Assembly: GCF_001592735.1 (NCBI RefSeq)
Contig: NZ_LUKE01000003.1
Coordinates: 310,001 to 374,000, forward strand
From: Bdellovibrio bacteriovorus
GTDB taxonomy: Bacteria; Bdellovibrionota; Bdellovibrionia; Bdellovibrionales; Bdellovibrionaceae
Length of the DNA stretch: 64,000 nucleotides
Direction: 5' to 3'
The translations under genes and the position numbers were made by a program. Each line of letters begins with the position of its first letter. The first letter of the stretch is position 1. The notes beneath the pieces are model-generated. The model searched no databases, was not told where the DNA came from, and worked only from the letters and a program-made list of their open reading frames with translations. Below, piece by piece: positions 34,274 to 43,091 of the stretch.

Positions 34274-34978
34274 ATGATGTCGCAGTCCAAGATCTGGTTC
34301 ATTTTAAGCGAAGGTCAAACCACCGGCCCCTTTGAACCTGACGAGGTGGAACAACATTTACCTTCAGCCAAAGAACCGCAAGTCTGGGGGCGCGGGCATT
34401 CCGAATGGATGCAACCAGCAAAATGGCGTCAGACTTTACGCGAAGCTGGTCATGTAACGGGTTCTTCCGGCCCTACTCCCGAAAAACCTCAAGGTCTATG
34501 GCGCGTCCGCGTTCATGGCGAAGAAAAAACACCCCTGCGCTATGCCGAGCTTGTCACTTATCTTAAAAATTTTTCAGATTTAAGTGCGATCGATGTCTTC
34601 CCCGAGGCTGGCGATACCTGGAAAGAAGTGTTCGCTATTCCTCGATTGGTGGAAGAATTAGGAATCAGCCGGCGCTCTCACCCTCGAGTTCCGATCGTGG
34701 GTACTTTGACTTTTGAAATCCCTCAAGGTGAGCAATCTTGCCGAGTGATCTCTATCAGCGAAGGCGGGATTGGAATCAACGATGCGCAAGGAATGCATAT
34801 TGGCAGCCAATTTCGCGGGACCCTGACAAGTCCAAATCTTTATGTGACCATTGATTGCATGTTTGAAGCCGTTTACATTGGCGCTGATGGTTACGCGGGT
34901 CTAAGATTTTTAGATATCACCGACGAACTCAAAAGCTCGGTCATTGAATACGTAAATAAATTTGCCGTGCATCAATGA
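34274..34978 (+). CDS. GYF-domain plus PilZ protein (c-di-GMP receptor candidate)
   Basis: 234 residues. Two GYF_2-like modules (IWFILSEGQTTGPFEPDEVE at about 6-25, and a second at about 77-125) precede a PilZ domain from about 130. The c-di-GMP motif RxxxR is present (RSHPR), while the second motif [DN]xSxxG reads SISEGG with Ser in place of Asp/Asn. It would sense c-di-GMP in the cytoplasm. It overlaps the OM barrel gene by 4 bp (ATGA), an unusual partner. Confidence 0.8.
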   Translation: MMSQSKIWFILSEGQTTGPFEPDEVEQHLPSAKEPQVWGRGHSEWMQPAKWRQTLREAGHVTGSSGPTPEKPQGLWRVRVHGEEKTPLRYAELVTYLKNFSDLSAIDVFPEAGDTWKEVFAIPRLVEELGISRRSHPRVPIVGTLTFEIPQGEQSCRVISISEGGIGINDAQGMHIGSQFRGTLTSPNLYVTIDCMFEAVYIGADGYAGLRFLDITDELKSSVIEYVNKFAVHQ

Positions 34979-36279
34979 GGTACGGCTTTTATCTTCTTTT
35001 GTTTTTATTTTCCTTTCAAGCTGAAGCCAAACGCTCCACCGAATGGGCCCTACACATCGATACAAAATTGGAAGCACGCTATTTTCCACAAGATTATGGC
35101 GAAGACACGAATAACGAAAATTTCCGTCTGGAATTACAGCCCAATTATAAGTGGACTTATTTAGATTCGATAAGATTCTACTTGAAGCCTGATTATGTTA
35201 CGGACCCTGGCAATAAATCAGAAAGCGAAAGAAATTATTTTGATTTTACCGAAGCCTATTTGCGCTACAAAGGTGACACGATCTCTTTACAAGCCGGCTA
35301 CGCTCTTTATTCTTGGGGCGTGACCGATGGATACAACCCTATTGATATCGTTAATTCCAAACAATACTTTGACCCTTTACAATCGCGAAAGATGGGAGCT
35401 TTGTCTTTAAGCTATTCGCAAAGTTTTGAAACTTGGGATTATGATCTGATTTATATTCCGCAAAACAAAGGTGCCATATTGCCCGGTGAAAACAGTCGCT
35501 GGTTGCCTCGAGAAATTTTTATTCCGGAAACTCCGGATAACGACATTGTTTTACTTTTGCCGGAAACTCTTCGCTATCGTTTTGGTGCACGCGAAAATTT
35601 GAACGACGCTTTAGACAACAATATTGCCGCCCGCATTCAATGGCGGGGTTTTGTTGATCTGGGCCTTTACTATTACGACGGGGTGGCTTCATTTCCTTTA
35701 GTGAAACCACAAGTTACCGGCAGCGTGGTGCAAGTCTCGCCAAAAACCGTGGTTTCAGTCGATCCAGACGTGTTCTTAAAAACCCAGAACTATCGCCTGC
35801 GCCAAGGCGCTATTTCAATGGTAAGAAACCAATGGGATTTGCTGTTTAAACTGGCGGCCACTTACCAACAAAGCATTGGTGATGATTCTTACTTGCCCGG
35901 CTGGATGCAAGAAACGGTGCTGGCGATGGAAAAGAATTTTCAATTTGGTTCAGACGGAATGCTCATTGCGGTTTTACAGAAGTCCTTTATTTCTTCTGAA
36001 AAAAGTAATGATTCAAATCTTTCTACCACCGAGATCTTTCGCGATTCATGGATGTTAGGCGGTCGTCTGTCTTGGTCTGAGGTGTGGTCGGCTTCTTTGT
36101 TAGGCTTATTAGAAACTCGCCATAATAGCAATTACAGCGAATTTGGAATTGGTCGCCGCCTTGGTGACGCTTGGAATTTGAATATTTCAGCAAGATTGAT
36201 TTCAGGAGACGCCCAAAATCCCTTAGGCGTTTATGAAAAAAATGACTCTTATTCTTTATCGCTGTCGCGATCTTTTTAA
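34975..36279 (+). CDS. outer-membrane beta-barrel protein (DUF1302-like)
   Basis: 434 residues. A signal peptide is cleaved near AEA-KR. Strand-rich throughout; the segment SWGVTDGYNPIDIVN resembles the W-G-x-x-D-x-x-NP motif of DUF1302-type barrels that accompany MMPL transporters. It ends SLSLSRSF with the terminal Phe. It is translationally coupled to the PilZ protein and convergent with the next gene, sharing stop-codon bases. Confidence 0.65.
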   Translation: MRYGFYLLLFLFSFQAEAKRSTEWALHIDTKLEARYFPQDYGEDTNNENFRLELQPNYKWTYLDSIRFYLKPDYVTDPGNKSESERNYFDFTEAYLRYKGDTISLQAGYALYSWGVTDGYNPIDIVNSKQYFDPLQSRKMGALSLSYSQSFETWDYDLIYIPQNKGAILPGENSRWLPREIFIPETPDNDIVLLLPETLRYRFGARENLNDALDNNIAARIQWRGFVDLGLYYYDGVASFPLVKPQVTGSVVQVSPKTVVSVDPDVFLKTQNYRLRQGAISMVRNQWDLLFKLAATYQQSIGDDSYLPGWMQETVLAMEKNFQFGSDGMLIAVLQKSFISSEKSNDSNLSTTEIFRDSWMLGGRLSWSEVWSASLLGLLETRHNSNYSEFGIGRRLGDAWNLNISARLISGDAQNPLGVYEKNDSYSLSLSRSF

Positions 36280-37790
36280 TTGCTAAGATCTAAAACCAAA
36301 TCTTGAGATCCCGTCACGCGCGCGGACTTCACTTTTAAGGCCAAACCATCCGCCACCGGAATACTTGGCAACACAGTTGTAATCTTTTGTCCCGTGATCG
36401 CTTCAATAATGCGACTCTGAATCGTACTTGATGAAAAACTTTTTGAAACACGATTTTTAGCCAAATAATTCTGATTCCACTGCGCATTCAAACTTAAGGC
36501 CGGAGTCCCTAAATCAGCCGTCACAACACCGTTTTGCACTTGCAGTTTGATATTTGCCTTCATCGGCACAGTGAAATCCATAAATGGAGCCAGCTTGCCA
36601 TTTTGTGGGGACTGCATTTGCGTGTAGATGTTTCCTTGCATTTGATAACTTAAACCCTGACCTTGGATGTTTAAATTTTTATTTGAGTACACATCAAAAC
36701 GAAAGACCGAAGTCTTAGGATACTTCATCAATTCGGGCCACACGAAAAACTGCAAAAAACGCGAACGCATCAACGACACAAAGCCTGAAATTTTATCGGA
36801 GTTAAACTGATGCATCCATGTGTTCGGCGCGTAAGCCCGTTTCATCACTTCTTTTAAAAAGTCTTTGGGCAATCTTAATGACGCCAAACCACCATTAGAG
36901 CTGGATTCACCAGATAGCGTAAGCACCTTCACGTCACTGTTTGGCGCACGATTAAAGTCGACCAAAAAATGACCGCTGACTTTAGCCCCACTAGAACCTA
37001 GATCTTTTAATTGATCCACGGTCATTGTCACCTTAATATCGGGGCGAGATATCACGAGCTGCTTACTGCCAGAAAAATCAAATTGCACTTTATCAAGTTC
37101 AGCTTGCACTGAGGCACGTAAAAATTCTTTATGAGGAGCTACAAAACTTTCAGAGTCTTGCGCCATCTTTTGAATTTCCTCTTTTAAGATCGCATCAAAA
37201 CCTTGAGCCCCCGCGCATTGCATCGAGGCCACCACCCAAGCATCGGGTGCCCAGCCTAGACGGACCGACTGAATTTCACCACCAGCGGTCGACGAACCCA
37301 CATTTGGAGTTAAAATAACGGCGAAGTCCCCCGCACCCGCTTTCATTTGCAGTTGCACTTGTTTACACTGAGCTTGCAGGCGAAAGCGGCCCACGATGCC
37401 GCCGACTTCACGCTCTACAATATGGTCCACGCTCACTTCACCAATCGTAAGAAGTGCTTGAAGATTCATTGAGGAAAGCTCTAAAGCGGTTTTTGAATCT
37501 TGCAACGCAGGCTTTTTTAATTGCGTTTTGATTTGCAGAAAAATGTCATTAATTTGGACAGGGATTTCTCCTTGTGCGACGACGACTTGATTAGGAAATT
37601 GCCAGTTTTTCGAGAATTCTTTATTCACAAAACTCGTCCACTTTTGGTTGATCAAGTTTTGCTGAAACTGTTTAGGTAGGACCAGTTCATATTCAGTTTT
37701 TATTTGCGATTTCGCAAAACCGTGTGAAGATAAAAGAGTCACTAGCGCACTCAACACGAGTTTCGTAAAATTACTTCTTTGATTTGTCAT
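36276..37790 (-). CDS. large exported protein, possible lipid-binding role
   Basis: 504 residues from the second ATG (37790); the first (37805) adds five residues. Signal peptide cleaved near GFA-KS. The mature part is beta-rich with few Cys. Its ending (TTVLPSIPVADGLALKVKSA) recalls the closing segment of TULIP/BPI lipid-binding proteins, but I cannot confirm homology. It lies between a DUF1302-like barrel and an MMPL-LolA gene. Confidence 0.6.
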   Translation of the reverse strand: MTNQRSNFTKLVLSALVTLLSSHGFAKSQIKTEYELVLPKQFQQNLINQKWTSFVNKEFSKNWQFPNQVVVAQGEIPVQINDIFLQIKTQLKKPALQDSKTALELSSMNLQALLTIGEVSVDHIVEREVGGIVGRFRLQAQCKQVQLQMKAGAGDFAVILTPNVGSSTAGGEIQSVRLGWAPDAWVVASMQCAGAQGFDAILKEEIQKMAQDSESFVAPHKEFLRASVQAELDKVQFDFSGSKQLVISRPDIKVTMTVDQLKDLGSSGAKVSGHFLVDFNRAPNSDVKVLTLSGESSSNGGLASLRLPKDFLKEVMKRAYAPNTWMHQFNSDKISGFVSLMRSRFLQFFVWPELMKYPKTSVFRFDVYSNKNLNIQGQGLSYQMQGNIYTQMQSPQNGKLAPFMDFTVPMKANIKLQVQNGVVTADLGTPALSLNAQWNQNYLAKNRVSKSFSSSTIQSRIIEAITGQKITTVLPSIPVADGLALKVKSARVTGSQDLVLDLSN

Positions 37791-37877
37791 CGTTTGTCCC
37801 ATCATGTTTTTAGATTACGGCTAGTTGATACTTTTCTAAAGTACTAAACGTTAAGAGCACCGAAAGAAGACAACTGC

Positions 37878-40800
37878 ATGAATATTTCAAATTTCGTCAA
37901 AAGAATATCCATCTCTAGCCTATTATTTGTTTTTGCTCTGACTCTAGCGAGCCTTTTTGTACTGCCTAAGTTGCAAACTCAATACAGCCTTAAGCAATTC
38001 CTTCCTCAAGATAACCCGCTGCTGAAAAAAGACGATAACACGCGACAAATCTTTCAATTGGCTGATTCACAGCCGTTTATTATTACAGCAAAACTGTCTA
38101 ATGAAGGCGAGACCTGGTTTGAAAAAAAGAAGATCGAAAAACTAGAAAGACTCACAGATCTTTTAAAAAACTTTCCCGGCGTGAAAGGCACGCTGAGCTT
38201 GGCTAACATCCAAGGTGCGATAGATAAAAACGAAGGACTTAGCGTTGGTCCAGTTCTTAAAAACCTTCCGCCAAGTGCGTGGGCTCAAGAAACCTTGAGC
38301 AACCCCCTTATTTCCCCGACCTTGATTTCAAAAGATGCGCAAACCGCGTCGGTGATCGTAAATATTCAATCATTAGAGTCTCATGAACTTTCTCAATTGC
38401 GCGAAAATTTGGAAGTCACGGCCAAAGCGTCTTTGCCTTTCTCTCAAGTTGAAATCGGTGGAACTCCGGCCGTCCAAACGGACGTCGGTGTTTTATTAAA
38501 GACCGAGATTCGCAATTTTGTGGTTTTAGGCTTTGTGGCTTGTTTTCTCGTTTTAGCTTTGATCTTTTCTAATTGGTCTCCGCTTATTATGGCGTTCATC
38601 ATTATTCTTTGCGCCAATATTCTTGTCCTCGCAGCAATGGCTTTAGCCGGATATCCGTTTTCCGTTTTATCCAGCACGATTCCCATTTTAACGACCGTGG
38701 ATGTGGTCTCCCTTTTAATTCACACTTTGTTACGCGTGACCGAGGAACGAAAAAATCAACCTCACTTAAGTCATGCCGAAGTGGTGAACTATACTTTTAA
38801 AGCTTTACTGGGACCGAATCTTTTTGCCTCCACCACCACGATGATTGGCTTTTTAGCTTTACTCACCGTGAAAGTTCCGTTGATCCGCGATTACGGAGTG
38901 ACTGCAGCGGCCGCGATCATTTTAGGCTGGGTCGTAACAACCTTGATGATTTTCCCCTTGCTACATTTTATGCCGGAGCCACGCGCGCGTGAGTGGGCAT
39001 GGAAAAAAGCACGCTGGGCGCTATACCTATTTCGCAGATCTGGAGTATGGGCCTTTCTTATTATTTTGATTTGTTCTGGCTTAGCCCTTAAAGGACAAAG
39101 TCTTTCTTGGTCCGCTCGACTTTTTGATGACTTGCCCACAAATCACCAAGTGCGTCTTTCAACCGAGCGTATTGATAAGGAGCTAGGCGGGATGATTCCT
39201 CTAGATATCCAAATCAAAGGCAAGAATGAAGCTTGGAATGATCCAAAACTCTTGGCCCAGCTTGATCAGCTTTCAACGGATCTGCGTGGCTATCAAGGCG
39301 TGGGCAGCGTCGTCGCATTGCCCGACTTAGTCGCCGCGGCTAATATCCATCACTCGCGCTTACCCGCAAGTCGATCCTCGACAGCCGAGATTTTCTTTTT
39401 GTATTCACTTTCTGACAACAGTCCTTTAAAGAATTTCTTAAATGCGGACTCTTCCAACACTCGGGTCTCCGTAAGAACACAAGACTTACCCGGCAATGAG
39501 TTAGAGGCTTTGGTTAAGAAAATAACCGCCCAGGCTTCCGCGCGCTTCCCTGATATGCAAGTGGAAGTCACCGGGATGGGATCAACGATTCACCATCTTA
39601 ACAACGAACTTTCTCACGAATTGATTTTTGGATTCTGGCAGTCTATGGCCGCAATCTGTTTGGTTTTAATGGTCGTGTTTCGTTCTTTACGTTGGGCTTT
39701 GGTGGCTTGTATTCCCAATTTAGTCCCACCCGCGGCATTATTAGGTTTTTTAGCCGTTTCAGAAACACCGATCAAACCCAGTGTGGCGATTATTTTTTCC
39801 ATCGCGTTAGGATTGGCGTTTAACAATACGGTTTATCTTTTAGAACGGCTGCGTTCGATTCAAAAAAGATCGGGGGCCCGGGACCTTGAAATTGAAAAAA
39901 CCATGTGGCGAGAGGGCAACCCTTGTTTGATTTCCAGCATGACGTTGCTAGCGGGATTTTCTGTATTTATGGCCTCTTACTTCGCTATGAATCGCATTTT
40001 TGGTTTCTACATGTTACTTTCGATGCTGGCGGGCCTGGTAGGTGACCTTGTTCTTTTACCAACCTTGCTAAAAAGTTGTCCTTGGCTGTTAACGTCTGTG
40101 ACTTGGAAAAAGGAGAGAATTATGGCAACGACATCGGCTCTATTATTGGCTATCTTCGTTTCGTTTTCACCGACCCCAGCCTATGCGGCGTTGCCCACCC
40201 CACAACAGGTTGGTCAGGAAATGTCGTCTCGCTTAAGCGCTAAGGATGAACAGTTCTCGGTGAAAATGAAAATTATTGAGGCCGATGGTTCTAGTAAAGA
40301 ACGACAGATGCGTATTTCTCGCTTAAGTCCTTCAAAAAAAGAACACTATATGATGGTGCGCATGATGAAACCCCAAGATCTTAACGGCACGGGTTTGTTA
40401 GCAACCCTCAAAGGCGATCAAGAGGAAAAATGGATTTATCTCCCCTCGTCTAAACAAACTCGCCGCTTAACGGGCGAAAGTGGTCAGGGTGGCATCTTGG
40501 GGTCTGAACTTTCGACGGAAGACTTTGATTTTAATCGCAGTGAAGGCGCGCAAACGGCGGTGAAAAAAGAAATTGAAATCAAGGGTAAAAAGTATTTCGT
40601 TCTGGAAAGTGATGTCTCTGGGACTTCGGCAAACTATTCTAAGGTCGTCAGCTATGTTTCTGCTTCTGATTATTTACCAATGAAGGCTGAATGCTATGAC
40701 AAACAAGGTAAACTTTTAAAAGTGATTGATATCACCGGACATAAGAAAGTGGCGGCAAATAAATGGCGCGCCAGCAAGATCACGATCAAGAACGTGCAGA

Positions 40801-40895
40801 ACAAGCGTGCTACAGAAATCACTATGTCTGATGTAAAAATCGATCAAGGCTTGAGCGCAAACAAATTTACCCCTAAAGCGCTGGCCGAAGAGTAG
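37878..40895 (+). CDS. MMPL/RND transporter fused to a LolA-like domain
   Basis: 1005 residues. Residues 1-740 form an RND exporter of the MMPL type: one N-terminal helix, a periplasmic domain, five helices (about 210-370), then the repeat of that plan with helices at about 590-740. From residue 749 (MATTSALLLAIF...PAYAA) a second signal-peptide-like segment leads to a LolA_like domain (DLNGTGLLATL, EKWIYLPSSKQTRRL, GSELSTEDFDF). The internal Met at 40122 has a strong ribosome site, so a separate periplasmic protein may also be made. Such pairs move lipids or lipoproteins across the envelope. Confidence 0.8.
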   Translation: MNISNFVKRISISSLLFVFALTLASLFVLPKLQTQYSLKQFLPQDNPLLKKDDNTRQIFQLADSQPFIITAKLSNEGETWFEKKKIEKLERLTDLLKNFPGVKGTLSLANIQGAIDKNEGLSVGPVLKNLPPSAWAQETLSNPLISPTLISKDAQTASVIVNIQSLESHELSQLRENLEVTAKASLPFSQVEIGGTPAVQTDVGVLLKTEIRNFVVLGFVACFLVLALIFSNWSPLIMAFIIILCANILVLAAMALAGYPFSVLSSTIPILTTVDVVSLLIHTLLRVTEERKNQPHLSHAEVVNYTFKALLGPNLFASTTTMIGFLALLTVKVPLIRDYGVTAAAAIILGWVVTTLMIFPLLHFMPEPRAREWAWKKARWALYLFRRSGVWAFLIILICSGLALKGQSLSWSARLFDDLPTNHQVRLSTERIDKELGGMIPLDIQIKGKNEAWNDPKLLAQLDQLSTDLRGYQGVGSVVALPDLVAAANIHHSRLPASRSSTAEIFFLYSLSDNSPLKNFLNADSSNTRVSVRTQDLPGNELEALVKKITAQASARFPDMQVEVTGMGSTIHHLNNELSHELIFGFWQSMAAICLVLMVVFRSLRWALVACIPNLVPPAALLGFLAVSETPIKPSVAIIFSIALGLAFNNTVYLLERLRSIQKRSGARDLEIEKTMWREGNPCLISSMTLLAGFSVFMASYFAMNRIFGFYMLLSMLAGLVGDLVLLPTLLKSCPWLLTSVTWKKERIMATTSALLLAIFVSFSPTPAYAALPTPQQVGQEMSSRLSAKDEQFSVKMKIIEADGSSKERQMRISRLSPSKKEHYMMVRMMKPQDLNGTGLLATLKGDQEEKWIYLPSSKQTRRLTGESGQGGILGSELSTEDFDFNRSEGAQTAVKKEIEIKGKKYFVLESDVSGTSANYSKVVSYVSASDYLPMKAECYDKQGKLLKVIDITGHKKVAANKWRASKITIKNVQNKRATEITMSDVKIDQGLSANKFTPKALAEE
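40122..40895 (+). CDS. possible independently translated LolA-like periplasmic protein (in-frame within the MMPL ORF)
   Basis: AAAGGAGAG lies 5 nt before the in-frame ATG at 40122. Translation from here gives 257 residues: a normal signal peptide (cleavage near AYA-AL), then the LolA_like domain. In other bacteria the MMPL transporter and LolA_like protein are usually separate adjacent genes. Either a genuine fusion, a nested gene, or both. Confidence 0.5.
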   Translation: MATTSALLLAIFVSFSPTPAYAALPTPQQVGQEMSSRLSAKDEQFSVKMKIIEADGSSKERQMRISRLSPSKKEHYMMVRMMKPQDLNGTGLLATLKGDQEEKWIYLPSSKQTRRLTGESGQGGILGSELSTEDFDFNRSEGAQTAVKKEIEIKGKKYFVLESDVSGTSANYSKVVSYVSASDYLPMKAECYDKQGKLLKVIDITGHKKVAANKWRASKITIKNVQNKRATEITMSDVKIDQGLSANKFTPKALAEE

Positions 40896-40911
40896 GTATT
40901 TCGCGCGGGCG

Positions 40912-41511
40912 CTACAGCCGACAAAGCCAGACGGTGGCGCCGCCGGCGGATTTATCTTCTACATCTAGCGCCACCACCCTAAATCCCGCATCGGTTAAAA
41001 TCTGTCTATACTCATGCTGAGATAAAGACGCATGATAAAGATTTTCGCCATAGTTTTCTCCCCAGGCTTCGCCGTGGGCCGGGCCTGAAGTAAATAATAA
41101 ACTTCCTTGAGGATTTAAAACTTGCGCCAGCTTGGGCAGAAGTTTTCGCTGGTCATCATAAGGCAAATGAAACGAGCTGTGCCACATGATAATTCCGTCA
41201 AATTTTTCAGAAAGATTCAAATCGCGCATATCTTGCACTTCCGGATTTATTGAAGGCACATACTTTTTAGCCAACTCGATCATCTTTTGGCTGCCATCAA
41301 TTCCTTTGACACTAAAACCTTGGCTTAAAATATAGGACGCGATCGGTCTCCCCGAACCACACCCTAAATCCAAAATTTTTCCTTCTTTTTTAACTTGAGC
41401 CAGGAATCGATCTAAATGCTTTTTTTCCATGCGCAGATCTTGGGCGCGCTCGGAATCAAACCATTCACCTATTTTATTATATAAGCCGTAAACTTGCTCC
41501 TTGGTGCTCAC
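40912..41511 (-). CDS. class I SAM-dependent methyltransferase
   Basis: 199 residues. Motif I ILDLGCGSGRP binds S-adenosylmethionine; GIDGSQKMIELAKK is the second strand acid; MWHSSFHLPYDDQ follows. The substrate is unknown. Downstream of a solute-binding protein gene by 10 bp and probably co-transcribed with it. Confidence 0.8.
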   Translation of the reverse strand: MSTKEQVYGLYNKIGEWFDSERAQDLRMEKKHLDRFLAQVKKEGKILDLGCGSGRPIASYILSQGFSVKGIDGSQKMIELAKKYVPSINPEVQDMRDLNLSEKFDGIIMWHSSFHLPYDDQRKLLPKLAQVLNPQGSLLFTSGPAHGEAWGENYGENLYHASLSQHEYRQILTDAGFRVVALDVEDKSAGGATVWLCRL

Positions 41512-41521
41512 AAATCAGTCC

Positions 41522-42262
41522 TCAATTTTTAGTGGCAAAAAGGCGATCTAAAGAACCGTCTTTTTTCATTTCATTTAAAGTTTTATCAAAAAGATCTCTT
41601 AAAGCCGCTCCTTGTGCTGAATTTTCAAAGGCAAAATGAATAGACTTTGAAGATAGCTTACTCGCTTTATCAAATTCGATATTAGTAAAACCGCTTTCTT
41701 GAAGCGCTTTTATTCCGGAACGCTCCTCAACAACAAAAGCATCAATTAAACCATCCCCCAATTTTTTCATATTAATAAAATCATCATCTGCATATTCCAC
41801 GCGGATTTTTTTATTATTTAAAATTTCGGGATCATAAAAATATCTAAACGTCAGACCGACCTTTTTACCTTCAAGATCCTTAATACTGGTCAAACGCTTG
41901 TCTTTTCTAAAAAACACATAGTCGTTTTTAGTATAAAAGGGCGTCGTCGCGATCATGTTCTTTGAAAGCGACATAATATGTGCCGGAAAATATCCATGCA
42001 CCTTACTGCTTGAAAAAGACATCAAAGCTTGCCCCGCAGATTGCACCGAAACTCCGATGTCTTTTTTATTCCGCTTACCAATTTCACGCACCAGTTCAAC
42101 AAAAAGACCTTTATCCTTACTCTCAACCATTAAAGGAATCGTCCAAGTAACCAGTTCAATTTTCGCGGGATACACAGAATTAGCAACAGCGGTACGAGCT
42201 TGAGCTTCGTATAAGACAAGAAAAAATCCCAGAGAGTATGCAATCAGAAAGTTCCAGCGCAT
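41522..42262 (-). CDS. periplasmic solute-binding protein, family 3-like
   Basis: 246 residues. A signal peptide is cleaved near AQA-RT. The two-lobed SBP_bac_3 pattern shows in SIKDLEGKKVGLTFRYFY, GLIDAFVVEERSGIKAL and the C-terminal LFDKTLNEMKKDGSLDRLF. No transporter genes adjoin, so it may be an orphan binding or sensing protein. The ligand is probably amino-acid-like, but that is inference. Confidence 0.75.
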   Translation of the reverse strand: MRWNFLIAYSLGFFLVLYEAQARTAVANSVYPAKIELVTWTIPLMVESKDKGLFVELVREIGKRNKKDIGVSVQSAGQALMSFSSSKVHGYFPAHIMSLSKNMIATTPFYTKNDYVFFRKDKRLTSIKDLEGKKVGLTFRYFYDPEILNNKKIRVEYADDDFINMKKLGDGLIDAFVVEERSGIKALQESGFTNIEFDKASKLSSKSIHFAFENSAQGAALRDLFDKTLNEMKKDGSLDRLFATKN

Positions 42263-42293
42263 TAATCTAGTAAATGTTTAATACGCTCATTTT

Positions 42294-43052
42294 TCAAGAT
42301 CTTTTTTCAACACCCTTAAGACCTAAGGTGGAGTTGCGCTTACCTTGAAATCCTCGCTGCACCAAGGCTTCAAAACCTGTCGCTCGCAATGCCGATTTTA
42401 AACTCACGCGACAAGCATAAGTTGAGAAAATTGAAATCGGCGCGGCGGCGACACTTAAAAATCGAGTGAGAAATTCTTCTTCCCACAAGAGTGGATTGGT
42501 TTTGGAACTAAAAGCATCATACATGATCCCATGATACTGAGTGCTTAAGACAAAATTGGAGGTAAGCTCACTATTAATGACTGATTCCGTCGCAAAGAGC
42601 GGACGTAATTTCATTTTCAATTCGTCAACACTCAAATCAGTCCCACTGATCACCGACTTGGCCATCCATTCATAAGTCTGCCAAACATCCGCATCTAAAT
42701 TTTCGGAATGATTATAAAGCCAATTCCAAAAATAGCTTCGCAACTCTGGCACCGCTTCATAACTGGTGATCAAACCGATTTCTTTTTTTGCCAAAAGAGC
42801 TTCACGTGCAATCGCAAGCTCAATATACCCCATCCCTAAACCCAGAACAAAAAAGTGAGGTGAATCTTGCACCGCCAAGACATGCGCGGCCCCTTTTCCG
42901 TAAATAAGCAGGGTCTCGGCCCACGCGCCCCCGGAATGATGCATGGACTCTCCTCGGTATTTCGTGGGATCTACCGACTCTAAGAGGCGTAAAGTGGGAC
43001 TTCCATCCGCTGTGGTTTCGATTTCAAATCCAATTTCAGCCCAAGACTTCAT
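42294..43052 (-). CDS. mnmD: MnmD-like tRNA methyltransferase (DUF752)
   Basis: 252 residues. The conserved blocks PTLRLLES, GESMHHSGGAWAET, LGLGMGYIELA, HGIMYDAFSSKTNPLLW, STYACRVSLKSAL and GFQGKRNSTLG define the methyltransferase half of MnmC, which methylates the wobble uridine side chain in tRNA. The oxidase half found in E. coli is absent, so it is the stand-alone form. It starts divergently from the radical SAM gene. Confidence 0.85.
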   Translation of the reverse strand: MKSWAEIGFEIETTADGSPTLRLLESVDPTKYRGESMHHSGGAWAETLLIYGKGAAHVLAVQDSPHFFVLGLGMGYIELAIAREALLAKKEIGLITSYEAVPELRSYFWNWLYNHSENLDADVWQTYEWMAKSVISGTDLSVDELKMKLRPLFATESVINSELTSNFVLSTQYHGIMYDAFSSKTNPLLWEEEFLTRFLSVAAAPISIFSTYACRVSLKSALRATGFEALVQRGFQGKRNSTLGLKGVEKRS

Positions 43053-43091
43053 TTGATTGACTTCCTGCGATGTAAAACGATAAAAAGCGCC

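Noticed and set aside
34699-34770. PilZ domain judged non-binding because the second motif has Ser instead of Asp/Asn
   Set aside because: RxxxR is intact and the SxxG part is kept; binding cannot be excluded by eye.
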